From DASYPQ01 sp036006425 (GTDB lineage: Bacteria; Planctomycetota; UBA1135; GCA-002686595), in the NCBI GenBank assembly GCA_036006425.1, contig DASYPQ010000014.1:182043-246042 (forward strand): a DNA stretch of 64,000 nucleotides. Direction: 5' to 3'. Below are positions 36,570-46,008 of this stretch, piece after piece (position 1 is the stretch's first letter; every line of letters begins with the position of its first letter). Both the position numbers and the translations under genes were made by a program. The notes beneath the pieces were generated by a model. It saw only the letters and a list, made by a program, of their open reading frames with translations. It was not told where the DNA came from and did not search any database.

Positions 36570-38044
36570 TGCGGACGAGCTGGCTCCTGCCTCTCGCTCT
36601 CGCGGGGCTCGCCGTCTCCTGCAGTCCCCACCATCGTCCACCGGTCGTCGTGTGGATCGTCGTCGACACGCTGCGCGCCGACGCGCTCGGCTGCTACGGC
36701 AACCGGCGCACGGGGGAGAACGGCGTGCCGCCGTCGCCGCACGTCGATGCGCTCGCCGCGGAGGGCGTCACGTTCTCGCAGGCGCACTCCGTCGCGCCCT
36801 GGACGATCCCGAGCCTCGTCTCGCAGATGTCCGGGCTGTGGCCGTGGGAGCACGGGCAGAACCGGCTGCTGCAACCCTGTCCGCCCGGACGACTCGAGCT
36901 CGTCGAGCGGCTGCGCGAGAAGGGCTGGCGCACCGCCGGCGTCATGACGAACTTCATCGCCACGCGCGCGTACGGGTTCGACCACGGCTTCGAGCGCTGG
37001 GACGATTCGCTCGCGACCGGTCACGAAGGTTCGACGGGGCACGAGGCGCTCGCGAAGCTCCTCGGATTCGCCGACGAGCTCGCGAAGGATCGCTCGGAGG
37101 GTCTCTTCCTCTTCGCCTGGCTCTTCGAGCCGCACTACCGCTACGAGCAGCACGAGGGCTACCGCTTCGGGCCCGGCTACGGCGACGAGGCGGCGACCGC
37201 GTACGCGGGGACGCTGACGGGCGACGAGGAGCTCCCGGCGCTGCAGAAGCGGCGCGCGGAGCTCGGCGCCCAGGACGCCGCCTTCCTCCGCGGCCGCTAC
37301 CAGAGCGAAGTCGCGTGGGTCGACCACGCGATCGGCGAGCTGGTCGCGGGCCTCGCGCAGCGCGGCCTCCTCGACGACGCGATCGTCGTCTTCACGTCCG
37401 ACCACGGCGAGGAGATCCTCGATCGCGGCTGGATCGGCCACACCGTGACGCTCCACGAGGAGCTCGTGCGCGTCCCCTGGATCGTCCGCCTCCCGCGCGG
37501 CGACGCGGACGCGCGCCGCGGATCGCGCGTCGACGTTCCGGTGAGCCTGATCGACCTGCCGGCGACGATCTACGCGCTCGCGACGGGCGAGGAGCCGGAC
37601 CGCGGGAAGGGCGTGCTCGGGCACAGCCGTTCGCTCGCGGCGACGCTGCGCACGGGTGCAGCTCCCGAGCGGCGCTGGATCTATCTGCACACCGACTTCG
37701 AGCCCGCGCTCGCCACGGCGAACGAGGACAACCGCGCGCACCAGTGGGGAGTGCTCGACGCGCGGACCGGACTGAAGTGGATCGTCGACCACAAGGTGGG
37801 GGAGGGCGAACGTCCGAGGTCCTTCCTGTACGACCTCGCGCGCGATGCTGGCGAGCGGGAGAACGTCGCCGGGACGCCGGACAGCGCGCGCGACGCGGCT
37901 CCCCTCGAACGCCTCCGCGCGCTCGTGCCCGAGCCGCTCGCCGGACGCCGCGGCGCGCCCGCGGCGCTGCCGGAGGAGCCGTGGATCGCACCGTCCGCGG
38001 ACGCCGACGGCGCCGGACCGGCGCTGCGCGCGGAGCCGAAATGA
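36569..38044 (+). CDS. sulfatase-fold lipoprotein, Thr-nucleophile type (1)
   Basis: A 491-residue protein with a lipoprotein signal (LAGLAVSC) and an alkaline-phosphatase-superfamily/sulfatase fold: VVDTLRADALGCYG at the metal site, TSDHGEE and GHTVTLHEE later. Where sulfatases have the formylglycine motif CxPSR, it reads T-I-P-S-L, so it cannot form formylglycine. Thr at this place is the nucleophile in phosphoglycerol- and phosphoethanolamine-transferase relatives, so a phospho-transferase or phosphodiesterase role is more likely than sulfatase (inference). It overlaps hisS by 1 nt and its stop overlaps the next start. Confidence 0.85.
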   Translation: MRTSWLLPLALAGLAVSCSPHHRPPVVVWIVVDTLRADALGCYGNRRTGENGVPPSPHVDALAAEGVTFSQAHSVAPWTIPSLVSQMSGLWPWEHGQNRLLQPCPPGRLELVERLREKGWRTAGVMTNFIATRAYGFDHGFERWDDSLATGHEGSTGHEALAKLLGFADELAKDRSEGLFLFAWLFEPHYRYEQHEGYRFGPGYGDEAATAYAGTLTGDEELPALQKRRAELGAQDAAFLRGRYQSEVAWVDHAIGELVAGLAQRGLLDDAIVVFTSDHGEEILDRGWIGHTVTLHEELVRVPWIVRLPRGDADARRGSRVDVPVSLIDLPATIYALATGEEPDRGKGVLGHSRSLAATLRTGAAPERRWIYLHTDFEPALATANEDNRAHQWGVLDARTGLKWIVDHKVGEGERPRSFLYDLARDAGERENVAGTPDSARDAAPLERLRALVPEPLAGRRGAPAALPEEPWIAPSADADGAGPALRAEPK

Positions 38045-39660
38045 CCGCGCGGATCGCGCCCTGGATCGAAGGCGCCGTCCTGGCCGCGATCGTCCTCGCG
38101 ATCCTCGCGTGCGGCGGCGAGGCCGTGCGCGCGTCGTACCACGGATGCCTGCACGCGGCGCTCGGCGAGTCCGTGCTGCGCGACGGGCTCGTCCCGGAGA
38201 ACCCGTACCACGCGGGGACGCCGCTGCGGTACTACACCCTCTATCCGCTGCTCGGCGCGGTGATCGGGAGGATCGGGTTCGGGCCGCTGTGGGCGTTCGC
38301 GCTGCTCGACGTGCTCGCCGCGGTCCTCCTCGCGCCCGCGCTCGACGCGCTCGGCCGCGCGCTCGGCTTGTCGTTCGGCGGTCGACGCGCGGCGTTCGTC
38401 GCCGCGGTGCTCGGCTTCAACGGGCTCGGATGGATCGGGCTCGTCTCGGCGAACGGCCCGTGGAGCGGCGTGCCGCCCGTGTACGCGCTCATGCCGATGA
38501 CGTTCGCGCTCGAGCCGTTCGGCTGGGACGCGCGGCTCCAGGCGTTCCTGCCGAAGTTCCTGAACGTCTCGTCCTACGCCATCGCGCTGCCGTTCGCGCT
38601 GTGGGCGCTCGCAGTCTGCGCGCGCGGTACACGCGACTACGTCCGCGTCGCGCTCGCCCTCGCGCTCGCCCTGGCCTTGAATCCGCTCGTCGGAGGCTTC
38701 GCGGGGATCTGCGCGGCCTCGTGGATCGTTCCCGATCTGCTGCGCGGGAACGGACCGCGGCGCGTCGCGTGGATTCTGGCGTTCCTCGCGTCGGCGGCGC
38801 TCGCGCTCCCGTTCCTCCTGCCCGTGCTGCCTCGCGGGCCGCAAGCGGAGTCGCTGACCGGGAAGGTCGCGCTCGGCGGACATCCCGCGAGCAACCTCGT
38901 CGGTCCCAACCTGCTGCTCCTTCTGCTGGGTCTCGCCGGCTTGCGCCGGCTCGGGCGCCCCGCGCGCGCGCGGTTCTTCGCGGCCGCCGCGGTCGCCGCG
39001 GTGCTCGTCCTGCTCGGCGAGATGCCGCAGGGGAACGAGTACAAGATGTCGCGGCTCTCCGGCCTGCTGTGGGCGCTGCCCGCGGGCGCGTTCGCCGCGG
39101 AGGCGTGGGCGTCGGGCGGAGCGCGGCGCTGGGGACCCGTGCTGCTCGCTCTCGCGTGCGTGCCGACGACGCTCGCCGTCCCGTGGGCGTACCTCGACTG
39201 GGGCGCGCACGCGGCGGAGCTGCCGCTCGCCGCGCGCGGCGGCGTGCTCGCCCCGCGCGATCGGGCCGTGCAGCCGCTCTTCGAGGCCGAGGCGCGCGCG
39301 GATCCGCGCGCGGTCGTGCTGCTCGCGCCCTCGTTCCCGGGAGCGGACGCAGGCGCCGCGCTCGTGCAAGGGAACGGGCTCGCTCCGGCGCTCCACCACG
39401 CGCTGTTCGTCGACGTCCCGCAGATCCACAACGACCGGATCCCCGATCTCGCGGAGCGTCTCCGGCTGCTCGAGGACGCGTGCGGCGGCGATGTCGACGC
39501 GCTCGCGCGCGCGCGCGCGATGCTGCCCTCGCGGCCGTTCCTCGCGTTCACGGACGACGCGACGCCGGCGCTCGCCGACGCGCTCGCTCGCGCCGGCGCC
39601 GCGCTCATCGCGCGCGGCGAGCGCTGCGCGCTGTGGTCACTGCCGGCGTCCGCGCGCTGA
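38041..39660 (+). CDS. multi-pass GT-C-like membrane protein
   Basis: A 539-residue protein with some ten membrane segments and a soluble C-terminal region (from about residue 400). The opening (HGCLHAALGESVLRDG, then NPYHAGTPLRYYTLYP) has the pattern of the first loop of GT-C membrane glycosyltransferases, where a sugar from a lipid carrier is transferred outside the membrane. No acidic pair is certain, so donor and acceptor are unknown. Its ATG overlaps the stop of the sulfatase-fold gene (ATGA). Confidence 0.65.
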   Translation: MTARIAPWIEGAVLAAIVLAILACGGEAVRASYHGCLHAALGESVLRDGLVPENPYHAGTPLRYYTLYPLLGAVIGRIGFGPLWAFALLDVLAAVLLAPALDALGRALGLSFGGRRAAFVAAVLGFNGLGWIGLVSANGPWSGVPPVYALMPMTFALEPFGWDARLQAFLPKFLNVSSYAIALPFALWALAVCARGTRDYVRVALALALALALNPLVGGFAGICAASWIVPDLLRGNGPRRVAWILAFLASAALALPFLLPVLPRGPQAESLTGKVALGGHPASNLVGPNLLLLLLGLAGLRRLGRPARARFFAAAAVAAVLVLLGEMPQGNEYKMSRLSGLLWALPAGAFAAEAWASGGARRWGPVLLALACVPTTLAVPWAYLDWGAHAAELPLAARGGVLAPRDRAVQPLFEAEARADPRAVVLLAPSFPGADAGAALVQGNGLAPALHHALFVDVPQIHNDRIPDLAERLRLLEDACGGDVDALARARAMLPSRPFLAFTDDATPALADALARAGAALIARGERCALWSLPASAR

Positions 39661-39668
39661 GCCGGCGC

Positions 39669-39674
39669 TAGGAT
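39669..39674 (+). promoter_or_regulatory. TAGGAT -10-like box before sulfatase-fold gene 2
   Basis: TAGGAT ends 7 nt before ATG 39682. It overlaps another in-frame ATG at 39673, which argues for 39682 as the true start and a leaderless transcript. Confidence 0.5.
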
Positions 39675-39681
39675 GGTGGAC

Positions 39682-41121
39682 ATGCAGCGTCGTCCGTGCG
39701 TGCTCGCTTTCGCGCTCGCGCTGCTCGCGTCCTGCGGCGCCAAGCCGGGGCCGAAGCACGTGATCCTCGTCACGATCGACACGCTGCGCGCGGATCACCT
39801 GACGGCCTGGGGCTACGCGCGCCCGACGACGGAGGCGCGCGCGGCCGCGGCGCGCGGCTCGGTGCCCGGGTACACGATCGACGACATCGCGGCGCAGGGC
39901 GTGCGCTGCGAGAACGCGTTCGCGCCGCGGGGCATGACGCTCCCGTCGATGGCGACGCTGTTCACCGGTCTCCCGCCGATCGAGACGTGCGTCCTCGACA
40001 ACCGGAACGTGCTCGGCGCCGACGCGTCGACGCTCGCCGAGCGGTTCAAGGCCGCCGGCTTCCGCACGGCTGCGTTCAGCGCGAACCGTCTCCTCGCGCC
40101 GGGATCCGGCATCGAGCAGGGCTTCGACACGTTCGTGCAGGATCCGGCTGGAGATCGCGACGGCAACGCCGTCGAAGCCGCGGAAAGCTGGCTCGCCGAG
40201 CAGGATCCGAAGGACGGCGCGCGCATCTTCCTCTGGCTCCACCTCGTCGGCCCGCATCTCTCCTACGATCCCGCGCCGATCGAGGGCGTCGACTTCGCGC
40301 GCATGTACGACGATCCCGCGTACGCCGGCGCGGCCGACGGCTCGCGCGAGTTCCTGGATGCCGCGTACGGGCAAGGCCGAGCGCTCGATCCGAAGGAGGT
40401 CGCGCACGTCGTCGCGCTGTACGACGGCGAGGTCGCGCGCGTGGACCACCTCGTCAGCCGCTTCCTCGCGTTCTGCGCCGGCGCGGGCGCGCGGCCGTCG
40501 CGCGACCTGCTCGCGGATGCCTTGCTCGTGTTCGCCGCCGACCATGGGGAGGAGCTCTATGAAAGATCCCGCTACTTCGGTCACGCGAAATCGCTGTACG
40601 CGTCCGTCCTCCACGTGCCGCTCGTCTTCCGCTGCCCCGGGATCCTTCCGGCGGGCCGCGTGGTCCCGGACCTCGTCGGTCTCGAGGACGTGCTCCCGAC
40701 GCTGCTCGAGCTCACGGGGATCGAGCCCGCGCGCGGGATCCACGGCCGTTCGCTGGTACAGCTCGTCCGCGCGACGGCACCGTTGCCGGAGCTCCCCGCC
40801 TTCTCGCTCTGGCGGGACAAGATGTACAGCGTGCGCTCCGGTCGCTGGCGCCTCGTGTGGAATCCCGATCGCGCCGTCAGCGACGACGTGCCTCCGGGTC
40901 CCTACCCCGTGCCCGAGATCGCGCTCTTCGACACGACGATCGATCCGCACGAGCTGCGGGACGTCTCCGCGGAGCACCCCGACGTCGTGCGCGGTCTCCA
41001 GGCCGCCGTGACCGCGTGGCGCGCGGGTCTGCGCGCGTGCACCGCGACGCCGTCCGGCCCGACGCCGGCGCAGATCAAGGCGATGCGCGATCTCGGGTAC
41101 GCCGACGGCGAGCCGAAGTAG
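39682..41121 (+). CDS. sulfatase-fold lipoprotein, Thr-nucleophile type (2)
   Basis: A 479-residue lipoprotein (signal ending ALLASCG). Alkaline-phosphatase-superfamily fold: VTIDTLRADHLTAWGY, then RGMTLPSMATLFTGL where T-L-P-S-M replaces the sulfatase CxPSR, and FAADHGEELYE for metal binding. Ends in MRDLGYADGE, a tail common to this group (compare LRALGYTGT in the gene at 44.5 kb). ATG 39682 is preferred over 39673 (adds MVD only). It converges with the phosphodiesterase-fold gene, whose stop codon begins at the next base. Confidence 0.85.
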   Translation: MQRRPCVLAFALALLASCGAKPGPKHVILVTIDTLRADHLTAWGYARPTTEARAAAARGSVPGYTIDDIAAQGVRCENAFAPRGMTLPSMATLFTGLPPIETCVLDNRNVLGADASTLAERFKAAGFRTAAFSANRLLAPGSGIEQGFDTFVQDPAGDRDGNAVEAAESWLAEQDPKDGARIFLWLHLVGPHLSYDPAPIEGVDFARMYDDPAYAGAADGSREFLDAAYGQGRALDPKEVAHVVALYDGEVARVDHLVSRFLAFCAGAGARPSRDLLADALLVFAADHGEELYERSRYFGHAKSLYASVLHVPLVFRCPGILPAGRVVPDLVGLEDVLPTLLELTGIEPARGIHGRSLVQLVRATAPLPELPAFSLWRDKMYSVRSGRWRLVWNPDRAVSDDVPPGPYPVPEIALFDTTIDPHELRDVSAEHPDVVRGLQAAVTAWRAGLRACTATPSGPTPAQIKAMRDLGYADGEPK

Positions 41122-42513
41122 TCACTTGCCCTTCGCGTCGTCCTCGGTGCCGATGTAGCCGAGGTTCTTGAAGCGCTCCTGGAAGTTGCGCTCCATCTCC
41201 GGTGGCAACACCGTCTTCGAGGCCGGTCGGAAGCCCTCGTCGTGCGTGGCGATCGGAGGAAGTCCGGCGTTGTCGCGCGCCGCGCCGGCGAGGAGCGGCG
41301 TCATCGCCCGCCCGGCCATCTCGCGCGAACGCGGGATGCCGAGCAGCGCGAGCACGGTGGGCGTCACGTCGAGCACCGTGCCGAGCGTCGCGAGCGTCCC
41401 CGTCGCGAGGAAGTCGGCGAGCGGCGGGCCGCGGTGGACCGCGGGGCCGGCCGCGATGAAGACTCCGGGTGGCGAATCGAGGTGGTGTCCCGTGATCGAC
41501 CGCGCCGCGGGCTCCTCGGTCCCGAACGCGTGCATGCCGTGGTCGGAGCACACGATCACGGTCGTCTCGGGCCCGGCGGCTCGGACGAGGTCGCCGATCA
41601 GGACGTCGATCCACTGGTAGTAGTTCGGGATCACGAACGCGAGCGCCTTCTCGCCGGCGGACGGGCCCGCGGCTGGATCGGGCAGCCAGCGGAACGCCTG
41701 CGGCTCGTAGTAGCGCCAGAACCTGTGTCCGACGACGTCCGGACCGCCGAAGTAGACGAGCGAGAGGTCCGCGGGGTGCGCCGGCATGAGCTGGCGGCAC
41801 TCCTCGAAGAAGGTCGCGTCCGACTGGATCGACCAGAGCGTCTGCTGCATCAGCTTCTTCTCGACGTCGCCGAGCTGCGCGTCGGGGATCGCCCCGAACA
41901 CCATCTCGCGCGCGAGGCGCCGCACTTCCTCGATCGAGCCCGCCTTCGTCGCGATCGCGAGCGCTTCGGGCTCGAGCGACCGCGGGTGCACCTGCCGCGG
42001 GATTCCGGGGAGCAGTGTGGGCTTCCAGTTGTCGTCGACGAGCGCCGCGGACGACGAGCCGCTGACCATCAGGCCGCGGATCTCCTCCGCGGGCCACGTG
42101 ATCCACCACCCGAACACGTCCGAGGAGAGCCCGTAGCGATCGGCGATGTTCCAGAGCGCGGGGACGCGTCGCTGCGACGACGTGTAGGCCTTGCCGCGGA
42201 GCTCGTCGTCCGTGAATCCGAGGATGCCGTGCTCCTCCGGCCGGCGTCCGGTGGCGATCGTCGTCCACACGATCGGCGAGAGCGTCGGCTGCATCGTCTC
42301 GAGCCGGCCGAACGAGCCGCGTTCCATGAGCGCGCGCAGGTTCGGGCACCGGCCCTCGGCGAGAAGAGGGCGCAGGACGTTCCACTCGAGCCCGTCGACG
42401 CCGATCACGAGGACGCGCGCGGCCGGATGCGCGGTCGGGGCGCCCGAGCAGGCGACGGCGCACGCCGCCAGCACGAGCGCGACGGCACGAGCAGGGGATC
42501 GCATGCGTCTCAT
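41122..42513 (-). CDS. alkaline-phosphatase-family lipoprotein (phosphodiesterase/NPP-like)
   Basis: A 463-residue lipoprotein (LAACAVACSG). The fold is of the type I phosphodiesterase/nucleotide pyrophosphatase group: VIGVDGLEWNVLRPLL (first metal Asp), TLSPIVWTTIATGRRP with the Thr nucleophile, YFGGPDVVGHRFW and CSDHGMHAFG (metal ligands). Such enzymes cleave phosphodiesters, or transfer phospho-groups. It ends NLGYIGTEDDAKGK. ATG 42513 overlaps the stop of the TPR/GT-C gene (ATGA), so the two are coupled. Confidence 0.88.
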   Translation of the reverse strand: MRRMRSPARAVALVLAACAVACSGAPTAHPAARVLVIGVDGLEWNVLRPLLAEGRCPNLRALMERGSFGRLETMQPTLSPIVWTTIATGRRPEEHGILGFTDDELRGKAYTSSQRRVPALWNIADRYGLSSDVFGWWITWPAEEIRGLMVSGSSSAALVDDNWKPTLLPGIPRQVHPRSLEPEALAIATKAGSIEEVRRLAREMVFGAIPDAQLGDVEKKLMQQTLWSIQSDATFFEECRQLMPAHPADLSLVYFGGPDVVGHRFWRYYEPQAFRWLPDPAAGPSAGEKALAFVIPNYYQWIDVLIGDLVRAAGPETTVIVCSDHGMHAFGTEEPAARSITGHHLDSPPGVFIAAGPAVHRGPPLADFLATGTLATLGTVLDVTPTVLALLGIPRSREMAGRAMTPLLAGAARDNAGLPPIATHDEGFRPASKTVLPPEMERNFQERFKNLGYIGTEDDAKGK

Positions 42514-44501
42514 CGCGGGCGTGCCTGGATCGACTCCAGCTTCTGTTCGAGCATGCGCTCGCCGGGCTGCTCCCGCAATCCGTCGCGCAGGACGGCGAGC
42601 GCGCCGTCGCGATCGCCGCGCCCGTCCAGGATCTCGGCGACGTACCAGCGCGCGTGCGCGAGCCGCGGCGCGAGCCGCAGCGTCTCGCGGAACTCGTGCT
42701 CGGCGTCGTCGACGCGCTGGAGGCCGAACAGCAGGACCCCGAGGTTGTAGTGTCCCGCGGCGTAGCCCGGGTTCTTCTCCAGGGCCGAGCGCTGCGTCGC
42801 GATCGCCTCCTCGGTGCGTCCCTGCGCGCCGAGCACGTTGCCGAGACCGGAGAGCGCCTCCCAATCGTTCGGATCGATCGCGAGCGTCGCGCGGAACTCC
42901 TGCTCCGCCGCGTCGAGCTCGCCCCCTTCGGCGAGCGCGACCGCGAGGCTGCGGTGCACGTAGGCGCTCGCGGGCTGCTTCTGCGCGGCCTCGCGCAGCA
43001 TCGCAAGCGCATCCTCGCGGCGCCCTTCGCGGCGGAAGACGTCCGCGAGCGCCGCGGCGGAGGGCGCGTGCCCCGCGGCGAGCGCGTCGCGGAAGCGTGC
43101 CTCGGCCTCCGCGAGGCGACCCTGCTCGACGAGCACGCCGCCGACGGAGTGCGCGTATTGCCCGGCGTAGCTCGCGGGAGCGTCGAATCCCGTGCTGCGG
43201 TTCAGCCAGCCCGAGCCGATGGCGACGACGAACGCGACGCCGCACGCGACGACGAGCCCGCGCGAGCGCGCGGCGGCGAGCGCGTACCCGCCCAGCGCCG
43301 CGAGCAGGGGCACCGCGGGGATGCGGTACCGGGGCGAGTACCAGAAGATCGCGACCGTCGCGAGCGGGAGCAGGACGAGCAGCGCTTCGGGGAAGTGCTT
43401 GCGCGGATCGCGCAGGAGCCACGCGAGCACGACGAGCGCGGGGAGCGTCAGCCAGGCCGTCGGGAGCGGCGCGAGCGCGAGACGGGACGCGAATCCGTCC
43501 GCGCGCTCGAGCGTCGGGACGTAGATGTCGCCGTAGGCGCGGCCGGTGGCGAAGTACCACAGCTTGCGCGCGGCGAGCCGCACCGCGCCCGCCGGATCCG
43601 AGCGCCAGAACGCGAGGCCCTTCCGGAAGAAGTGGTTGCTTGTCGCTCCCCAGCTCCCGTCGGTCTCGGCGGCGACCATCGTCCGCGCGTCGATGTTCTG
43701 CTGGATCCGGTTCTCCGAGATCCCCGGGATCGCGTGGTACACGCCGTCGGCGCCCGGCGCGTTGCCGTGGTAGAAAGTCACGCCGCCCTGCGCGCTCACC
43801 GCGATCAGCTCGCCACAGGCGAGAGCGTTGTGCACCGTCGCGGGGACGATGGCGAGGACGCCCACGACGGCGACGAGCGCGGCGCGCCGCCGACCCGCGC
43901 TCGCCGCGAGCCAGCCGGCGACGAGCGGGACGGCGACGAGCATCGTCGGATTCGCGAGGACGTTCGCGCCGAGCGCGATCCCGAGCGCGACGAGCCGCCC
44001 GCGGCGCGGATCGTCCGCCGCCGCGACCATGCGGTCCCACAGCCACACGACGAGGAAGAGCTGCAGCGAGCAGCTCAGGATCCGCGCCGTGAAGTAGGCC
44101 GGCTCGAGGAGCGCGAAGTAGAGCCCCGCGCCGACGACGGCGGCGGCGAAACCGAACCTGCGCTCCGCGACGCGGAAGAGAAGCGCGCCCGTCAGGAGAT
44201 GCAGCGCGGCCTGGAGCACGTAGACGGTCGCGAGTCCGCCGCCGAGCGCGCGCACGAGGCCGAGAAGGTACGGGTACAGCGGCGCCGACAGGAACGGCGT
44301 CGCACCGACGAGCTTGCCGTTCGCGATGTCGCCGGCCCACTGCCAGTACACATCGGCGTCGTTGATCGGCGATGCCGCCAGCGGATCGGACGCGAGCTGT
44401 TGCGCGAGGATCAGGCCCTGCGCGAGCGCGGCGAAGCCGAGCAGGACCGCGAGTGCGATCGATCGTCGCCGGCCCGGGAGCTCCAGAGTTGCGGCGACCA
44501 C
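42510..44501 (-). CDS. GT-C (PMT/GT39-like) membrane protein with C-terminal TPR repeats
   Basis: A 663-residue protein. Residues 1-430 carry about ten membrane helices; the first loop has INDADVYWQWAGDIANG and SAPLYPYLLGL, the acidic/aromatic pattern of dolichyl-phosphate-mannose-type protein glycosyltransferases. Residues 450-660 are about six TPRs (for example NPGYAAGHYNLGVLLF). Such fusions probably glycosylate exported proteins, with the TPR part choosing targets (inference). It is divergent from the third sulfatase-fold gene, 25 nt away, and coupled to the phosphodiesterase-like lipoprotein. Confidence 0.82.
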   Translation of the reverse strand: MVAATLELPGRRRSIALAVLLGFAALAQGLILAQQLASDPLAASPINDADVYWQWAGDIANGKLVGATPFLSAPLYPYLLGLVRALGGGLATVYVLQAALHLLTGALLFRVAERRFGFAAAVVGAGLYFALLEPAYFTARILSCSLQLFLVVWLWDRMVAAADDPRRGRLVALGIALGANVLANPTMLVAVPLVAGWLAASAGRRRAALVAVVGVLAIVPATVHNALACGELIAVSAQGGVTFYHGNAPGADGVYHAIPGISENRIQQNIDARTMVAAETDGSWGATSNHFFRKGLAFWRSDPAGAVRLAARKLWYFATGRAYGDIYVPTLERADGFASRLALAPLPTAWLTLPALVVLAWLLRDPRKHFPEALLVLLPLATVAIFWYSPRYRIPAVPLLAALGGYALAAARSRGLVVACGVAFVVAIGSGWLNRSTGFDAPASYAGQYAHSVGGVLVEQGRLAEAEARFRDALAAGHAPSAAALADVFRREGRREDALAMLREAAQKQPASAYVHRSLAVALAEGGELDAAEQEFRATLAIDPNDWEALSGLGNVLGAQGRTEEAIATQRSALEKNPGYAAGHYNLGVLLFGLQRVDDAEHEFRETLRLAPRLAHARWYVAEILDGRGDRDGALAVLRDGLREQPGERMLEQKLESIQARPR

Positions 44502-44511
44502 GGTCCTACCC

Positions 44512-44517
44512 TAGCCT
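44512..44517 (+). promoter_or_regulatory. TAGCCT -10-like box before sulfatase-fold gene 3
   Basis: TAGCCT ends 9 nt before ATG 44527 in a 25-nt divergent gap, leaving no space for a normal leader with a Shine-Dalgarno site. Confidence 0.45.
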
Positions 44518-44526
44518 CGTCGGATC

Positions 44527-45999
44527 ATGCTCACCACTTGCGGAGTCGGTCGAACCCTGGCGGCGATCACGGCGGCGGCGTGCGTCGCGTGCGGCGGCGG
44601 CGCCGCCGAGAAGCACCCGAACGTGATCCTCATTTCGATCGACATGCTGCGGTCGGACCACTTGCACTGCTACGGCTACGCGCAGGAGACGAGTCCGAAC
44701 ATCGACGCCTTGGCGAAGGAGGGCGTGCTGTTCGAGCAGCACTTCGCGAGCTCGTCCTGGACGCTGCCTTCGCACGCGGCGATGTTCACGTCGCTGCCCG
44801 ACTCGCTGCACGGTTGCACGGACACCGATCGATCGCTCGATCCGTCCGCGGTGACCCTCGCGGAGAGGTTCCAGGCCGGCGGATACGCGACCGCGGGCTT
44901 CTTCTCCGGCCCGTACCTGCACCCCGCGTTCGGGCTCGACCAGGGTTTCGAGCACTACGAGGACTGCGCCTCCTACGCGGCGAAGATCGATGGCCGGCCG
45001 CCGGCCGAGTGGGCGATGAACAAGGACGTGATGGTCGAGTCCCATCAGGACGTCACGAACGAGCGCGTCTACGGGGCCGTGAAGAAGTGGATGGATGCGC
45101 GGTCTGCGAAGCCGTTCTTCCTGTTCGTCCACCTGTTCGACGTGCACTTCGACTTCGTCCCGCCCGCGCCGTACGACACGAAGTTCGATTCGAGCTACCA
45201 GGGTTGGGTCGACGGCAAGAACTTCCTCTTCGACGACCGCTATTCGAGCGAGATGGGGCCGCGCGACCGCCAGCACCTGTACGCCCTCTACGACGGCGAG
45301 ATCGCGTGGACGGATTCGATCGTCGGCCGGATCCGCGCCGATCTCGCGAAGGCCGGGATCCTCGACGACACCGTGATCGCGATCACGTCCGATCACGGGA
45401 CGGAGTTCTTCGAGCACGGGGACAAGGGACACCGCAAGACGCTGTACGACGAGGTGCTCCACACGCCGTTCGTCGTCCGCTATCCGAAACGGCTCGCGGC
45501 GGACCGGAAGATCGCGGACTTGTCCCGCGGCATCGACGTCGGACCGACGCTCCTCGATCTCGCCGGCATGCCCGCGCCGCAGGACGTGTTCGGCACCTCC
45601 CTGCTTCCGCTCGTCGAGCATCCGGGGACGAGTCGAGTCGGCCGCGCCGTCAGCGAGCTCGCCAGCGTCGGGCACAACCTGCGCTGCGTCCGGACGCTGA
45701 AGTGGAAGCTCCTCGACGAGATCGGGAAGCCCGACCACTGGTACTTCGACGTGCAGCACGATCCGGGCGAACAGATCCCGATGGCCAACTTCGACAGCGA
45801 GCTCGGCAAGAAGGCGGCGGCCGGGTACGAGGCGGAGATCGACATGATCAACGCGTTCTCCGATCGGCACGACGTGCCCGCGGCGCACGGACCACGGCCG
45901 CCGAACGTGTCGCCCGAGGTGATGCAGCAGCTGCGAGCCCTCGGCTACACGGGCACGGCTCCGGCGCCGCCGGGCCAGAACGCCGAACCGCCCAAGTAG
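44527..45999 (+). CDS. sulfatase-fold lipoprotein, Thr-nucleophile type (3)
   Basis: A 490-residue lipoprotein (AAACVACGG). Sulfatase fold with LISIDMLRSDHLHCYGY, SSSWTLPSHAAMFTSLP (T-L-P-S-H replacing CxPSR), and TSDHGTEFFEHGDKGH near the C-terminal metal site. Closest in style to gene 2 in this window. Same reasoning as for the other two: the fold of the alkaline phosphatase superfamily with a Thr nucleophile, not a formylglycine sulfatase. Substrate unknown. It ends 9 nt before the stop of the small convergent gene. Confidence 0.86.
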   Translation: MLTTCGVGRTLAAITAAACVACGGGAAEKHPNVILISIDMLRSDHLHCYGYAQETSPNIDALAKEGVLFEQHFASSSWTLPSHAAMFTSLPDSLHGCTDTDRSLDPSAVTLAERFQAGGYATAGFFSGPYLHPAFGLDQGFEHYEDCASYAAKIDGRPPAEWAMNKDVMVESHQDVTNERVYGAVKKWMDARSAKPFFLFVHLFDVHFDFVPPAPYDTKFDSSYQGWVDGKNFLFDDRYSSEMGPRDRQHLYALYDGEIAWTDSIVGRIRADLAKAGILDDTVIAITSDHGTEFFEHGDKGHRKTLYDEVLHTPFVVRYPKRLAADRKIADLSRGIDVGPTLLDLAGMPAPQDVFGTSLLPLVEHPGTSRVGRAVSELASVGHNLRCVRTLKWKLLDEIGKPDHWYFDVQHDPGEQIPMANFDSELGKKAAAGYEAEIDMINAFSDRHDVPAAHGPRPPNVSPEVMQQLRALGYTGTAPAPPGQNAEPPK

Positions 46000-46008
46000 G
46001 TCGACCCG

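Noticed and set aside
39673..39681. ATG 39673 as start of sulfatase-fold gene 2
   Set aside because: It overlaps the TAGGAT box and adds only MVD before a normal signal peptide; ATG 39682 fits better.
36569..45999. Calling the three lipoproteins formylglycine sulfatases
   Set aside because: The CxPSR signature needed for formylglycine is absent; TxPS is present instead. Only the fold name is kept.
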